From contig NZ_FOUK01000001.1 of the NCBI RefSeq assembly GCF_900114845.1, positions 1,342,479-1,406,478 of the forward strand: DNA of 64,000 nt, given 5' to 3'. Positions 60,393 through 64,000 of this stretch are shown here, in pieces (position 1 is the stretch's first letter; every line of letters starts with the position of its first letter). The notes under the pieces are model-generated. The model did not search any database, was not told the DNA's origin, and saw only the letters and a program-made list of their open reading frames with translations. The DNA comes from Pimelobacter simplex (GTDB taxonomy: Bacteria; Actinomycetota; Actinomycetes; Propionibacteriales; Nocardioidaceae). Made by a program: the position numbers and the translations under genes.

Positions 60393-61274
60393 CTAGCCCG
60401 TCACCGGGACCGTGACCGCCAGCTGGTGCAGCAGGCCGTCGACCCGCACCTGCACGAACATCCGGTAGTCGCCCGGCTGGGTGAAGACGGTGTGGAAGGT
60501 CAGCACGGTGCCGTCCTTCTCGGTCTCGGGTGCGCCATAGGGGTGGACGTGAACGAAGCCCCGGGTGCCGATCGCGAAGCCGGTCAGGTGCGCGGTCGCG
60601 CCGAGGTAGCTGCCCAGGGTCACCGCCTCGTCGCCCTCGGTCGTCACGACCAGGCGCAGCCGGCCGTTGTCGCCGACCTCGCCCGGGGCGACCAGGCGCA
60701 CCTTCACCACGCCGTCGTCGCCGGTCTCGGCGCTCTCGCCGCGCGGCACCTCGGCGGGCTCCCAGGCGCCCGGCACGGTGAGCGTCTGGCCCAGCACGAG
60801 CGGGACGTCGGAGCCCTGGGGGATGAGCTCGGCGACCACGCGCCAGCGGCCGGGCGCGCCGAGGTCGACCTGGCCGCGCCAGGTGCCGTCGTCGCCCAGC
60901 ACCGGGTGCAGGTGGCGGAACTCGGCGAGGTCGTCGCGCACGACGTAGAGGTGCAGGAGCTTGGTCTGCTCCTCGGTGTACGTCGTGAGCGGCCGGCCGC
61001 TCCGGTCGAGGACCCGGAACGACACCTCGCCGGGCCCGTCAGCCGCGGGAAGACGGACGTCGGCCATCCGGTAGCCCCGCACCTGCGCGGTCGTGCCGTC
61101 GCCGACCGGGTTGCCGATCGGGGTGACGCCCTTGCCGCCGTCCTTGGCGGGGGTGAGGACGATCCGGTCGCCGTCGGTGCTCGGGGTGTCGTCGGACCCG
61201 CACCCGGCGAGGACCGGGGCGAGCGCGAGGAGCGCGGCGACCCCGGCCGCGACGAGTGAGCGGCGAGCGGTCAC
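60393..61274 (-). CDS. Extracytoplasmic lipoprotein with two YtkA-like domains
   Basis: A 293-residue lipoprotein (LAGC, Cys25). The central part has KLLHLYVVRDDLAEFRHLHPV with a His pair and the later FVHVHPYGAPE with two more, giving possible metal sites; VLTFHTVFTQPGDYRMFVQVRV completes a beta-sandwich. Similar proteins accompany heavy-metal genes in actinobacteria. It overlaps the antiporter gene by four bases, so the two are co-transcribed. Metal binding is inference. Confidence 0.8.
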   Translation of the reverse strand: MTARRSLVAAGVAALLALAPVLAGCGSDDTPSTDGDRIVLTPAKDGGKGVTPIGNPVGDGTTAQVRGYRMADVRLPAADGPGEVSFRVLDRSGRPLTTYTEEQTKLLHLYVVRDDLAEFRHLHPVLGDDGTWRGQVDLGAPGRWRVVAELIPQGSDVPLVLGQTLTVPGAWEPAEVPRGESAETGDDGVVKVRLVAPGEVGDNGRLRLVVTTEGDEAVTLGSYLGATAHLTGFAIGTRGFVHVHPYGAPETEKDGTVLTFHTVFTQPGDYRMFVQVRVDGLLHQLAVTVPVTG

Positions 61275-62389
61275 GGCGAGACCGTGAGCAGCAGGAAGGC
61301 GGCGAGCAGCAGCAGGTGCACGACGCCGTTGAGCGGCTTGGCGCGGCCCGGGACGACGGTGAGGATGCCGACCATCGACGACAGCACGAGCAGCACGAGC
61401 TGCAGCGGCTCGAGGCCGAGCGCGAGATCGCCCTCGAGCCAGATCGAGGCGATCGCGATGGCCGGGATGGTGAGGCCGATCGACGCCATCGCCGATCCGT
61501 AGGCGAGGTTGAGGCTGATCTGGACGCGCTGGCGCGAGGCCGCCCGCACCGCGGCGATCGTCTCGGGGGCGAGGACGAGCATGGCGATGACCACGCCGAC
61601 GACGGCGTGGGGGAAGCCGAGCCAGTCGACCGCGTCCTCGATGGAGTACGACTCGACCTTCGCCAGGCCGACCACGGTGACGAGCGAGAGGACGAGCAGG
61701 CCGACCGACGTCCAGGCCTCGCGGTTGGTGGGCGGGTCGGCGTGGTCGTCGCCGTCGGCGTCGTTGTCGGCGGTCCAGCCGCCGGGCGTGGACGTCGTGT
61801 TGGGGAGGAAGAAGTCGCGGTGCCGCACGGTCTGGGTGAACACGAACGAGCCGTAGAGCACGAGCGAGGCGAGCGCCGCGAAGGTCAGCTGCCCGCCGGT
61901 GAGGACCGGCCCGGACTCGCTGGTCGTGAACGCCGGGACGACGAGCGTCAGGCCGGCGAGCGTGATCACCGTCGCCAGCGCGGAGCCGGTGCCCTCGGGG
62001 TTGAAGGTCGCCAGGTGGTGGCGCACGGCACCCACGACCAGCGCGAGGCCGACGATGCCGTTGACGGTGATCATCACCGCGGCGAACACCGTGTCGCGCG
62101 CCAGCGTGGACGTGTCACCGCTGCCGGACACCATGAGCATCACGATCAGGCCGACCTCGATGACCGTCACCGCGACGGCCAGGAGGAGCGATCCGAAGGG
62201 CTCGCCGACCTTGTGCGCGACGACCTCGGCGTGGTGGACCGCGGCCAGCACGGCGGCGATCAGCGCGACCCCGATCAGGCTCGCCGCGAGGGGTGCGGGG
62301 TGGGTGCCCCAGCTGATCGCCAGCACGATCGCGGCCACGGGCGGCGCGATGACCGTCCACCCGAGTCTTCCGGAGGTGGAGGCGCTCAT
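61271..62389 (-). CDS. ChaA-type calcium/proton antiporter
   Basis: A 372-residue cation antiporter with about eleven helices. Two inverted CaCA blocks carry acidic residues: VAVTVIEVGLIVMLM with NGIVGLAL in the first half and VVIAMLVLAPETIAAVRAA with LNLAYGSAMASIGLTIP in the second. ChaA proteins expel Ca2+ or Na+ for protons. A hydrophilic loop rich in Asp and His (DNDADGDDHADPP) separates the halves. Start fits the TAGGAT box. Confidence 0.9.
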   Translation of the reverse strand: MSASTSGRLGWTVIAPPVAAIVLAISWGTHPAPLAASLIGVALIAAVLAAVHHAEVVAHKVGEPFGSLLLAVAVTVIEVGLIVMLMVSGSGDTSTLARDTVFAAVMITVNGIVGLALVVGAVRHHLATFNPEGTGSALATVITLAGLTLVVPAFTTSESGPVLTGGQLTFAALASLVLYGSFVFTQTVRHRDFFLPNTTSTPGGWTADNDADGDDHADPPTNREAWTSVGLLVLSLVTVVGLAKVESYSIEDAVDWLGFPHAVVGVVIAMLVLAPETIAAVRAASRQRVQISLNLAYGSAMASIGLTIPAIAIASIWLEGDLALGLEPLQLVLLVLSSMVGILTVVPGRAKPLNGVVHLLLLAAFLLLTVSP

Positions 62390-62396
62390 GGCCGGA

Positions 62397-62453
62397 ATCC
62401 TACAAAAGCCCCCCAGCGACGATGACGGGCGGACAGGGCGTGGACCGTAGAAT
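62397..62453. promoter_or_regulatory. Divergent leaderless promoters (antiporter / radical SAM gene)
   Basis: Minus strand TAGGAT (62402-62397) lies seven bases from ATG 62389. Plus strand TAGAAT (62448-62453) lies seven bases from ATG 62461. Neither start has a ribosome site. Confidence 0.6.
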
Positions 62454-62460
62454 CGACCTC

Positions 62461-64000
<1,540 letters not shown>

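Overview
The window is 64 kb of very GC-rich DNA with dense, tightly overlapping genes, many GTG starts and almost no AT-rich sequence outside two promoters. Gene content and order (DUF3499-manB, ahcY-mtrA-mtrB-lpqB-comF-hpf, ndk-mreBCD-mrdA-rodA, an mce operon) are those of an actinobacterial chromosome. Protein style and the paired DUF222/HNH genes suggest a Nocardioides-like member of the Nocardioidaceae. This assignment is inference from family knowledge, not a database result.

Layout. (1) 1-7.7 kb: cell-envelope sugar block: membrane glycosyltransferase (cut at the left edge), DUF5719, divergent zincin-fold protein and DUF3499, then manB, a Trm112-like protein and a SIS/TobH protein. (2) 7.7-14.5 kb: accessory-looking insertion: acyltransferase, DUF808, a type II lumazine synthase, a methyltransferase, a Cmx-type chloramphenicol exporter with a leader ORF, and a DUF222/HNH gene, with many G-rich short repeats. 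(3) 14.6-24.4 kb: core block ahcY, mtrA-mtrB-lpqB, comF, a 520-base non-coding region likely holding a raiA-type RNA, hpf, a NarL-type regulator and a YcaQ-type DNA glycosylase. (4) 24.4-36.5 kb: a catabolic island. A separate-subunit 2-oxoacid:ferredoxin oxidoreductase with its ferredoxins and a GntR/FCD regulator lies beside a Liv-type ABC transporter; a divergent operon carries two dehydrogenases and an acyl-CoA ligase. (5) 36.5-47.5 kb: a 108-base inverted-repeat element, then a fadD-ended yrbEAB-mceA-F operon with a divergent MerR regulator. (6) 47.4-55 kb: tyrosine phosphatase, ndk, the mreBCD-mrdA-rodA elongation operon and a HIT protein. (7) 55-64 kb: second DUF222/HNH gene, copper genes (YcnI, CopC-CopD), two lipoproteins, a ChaA-type antiporter and a B12-binding radical SAM protein cut by the right edge.

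How the genes work together. The mre/mrd genes build the lateral wall. MtrAB-LpqB senses envelope state, and manB and TobH feed mannose-type sugars to glycosyltransferases. The oxidoreductase and Liv operons share a 19-base motif and a CRP-like palindrome in their promoters, so they look co-regulated for uptake and oxidation of one unidentified carbon source. The mce operon with fadD looks like lipid import with activation, controlled by the divergent MerR protein through repeated palindromes over both -10 boxes. Many single genes have a TANNNT -10 box 6-8 bases before the start codon and no Shine-Dalgarno, so leaderless mRNA is common here; this rule was used to choose several starts.
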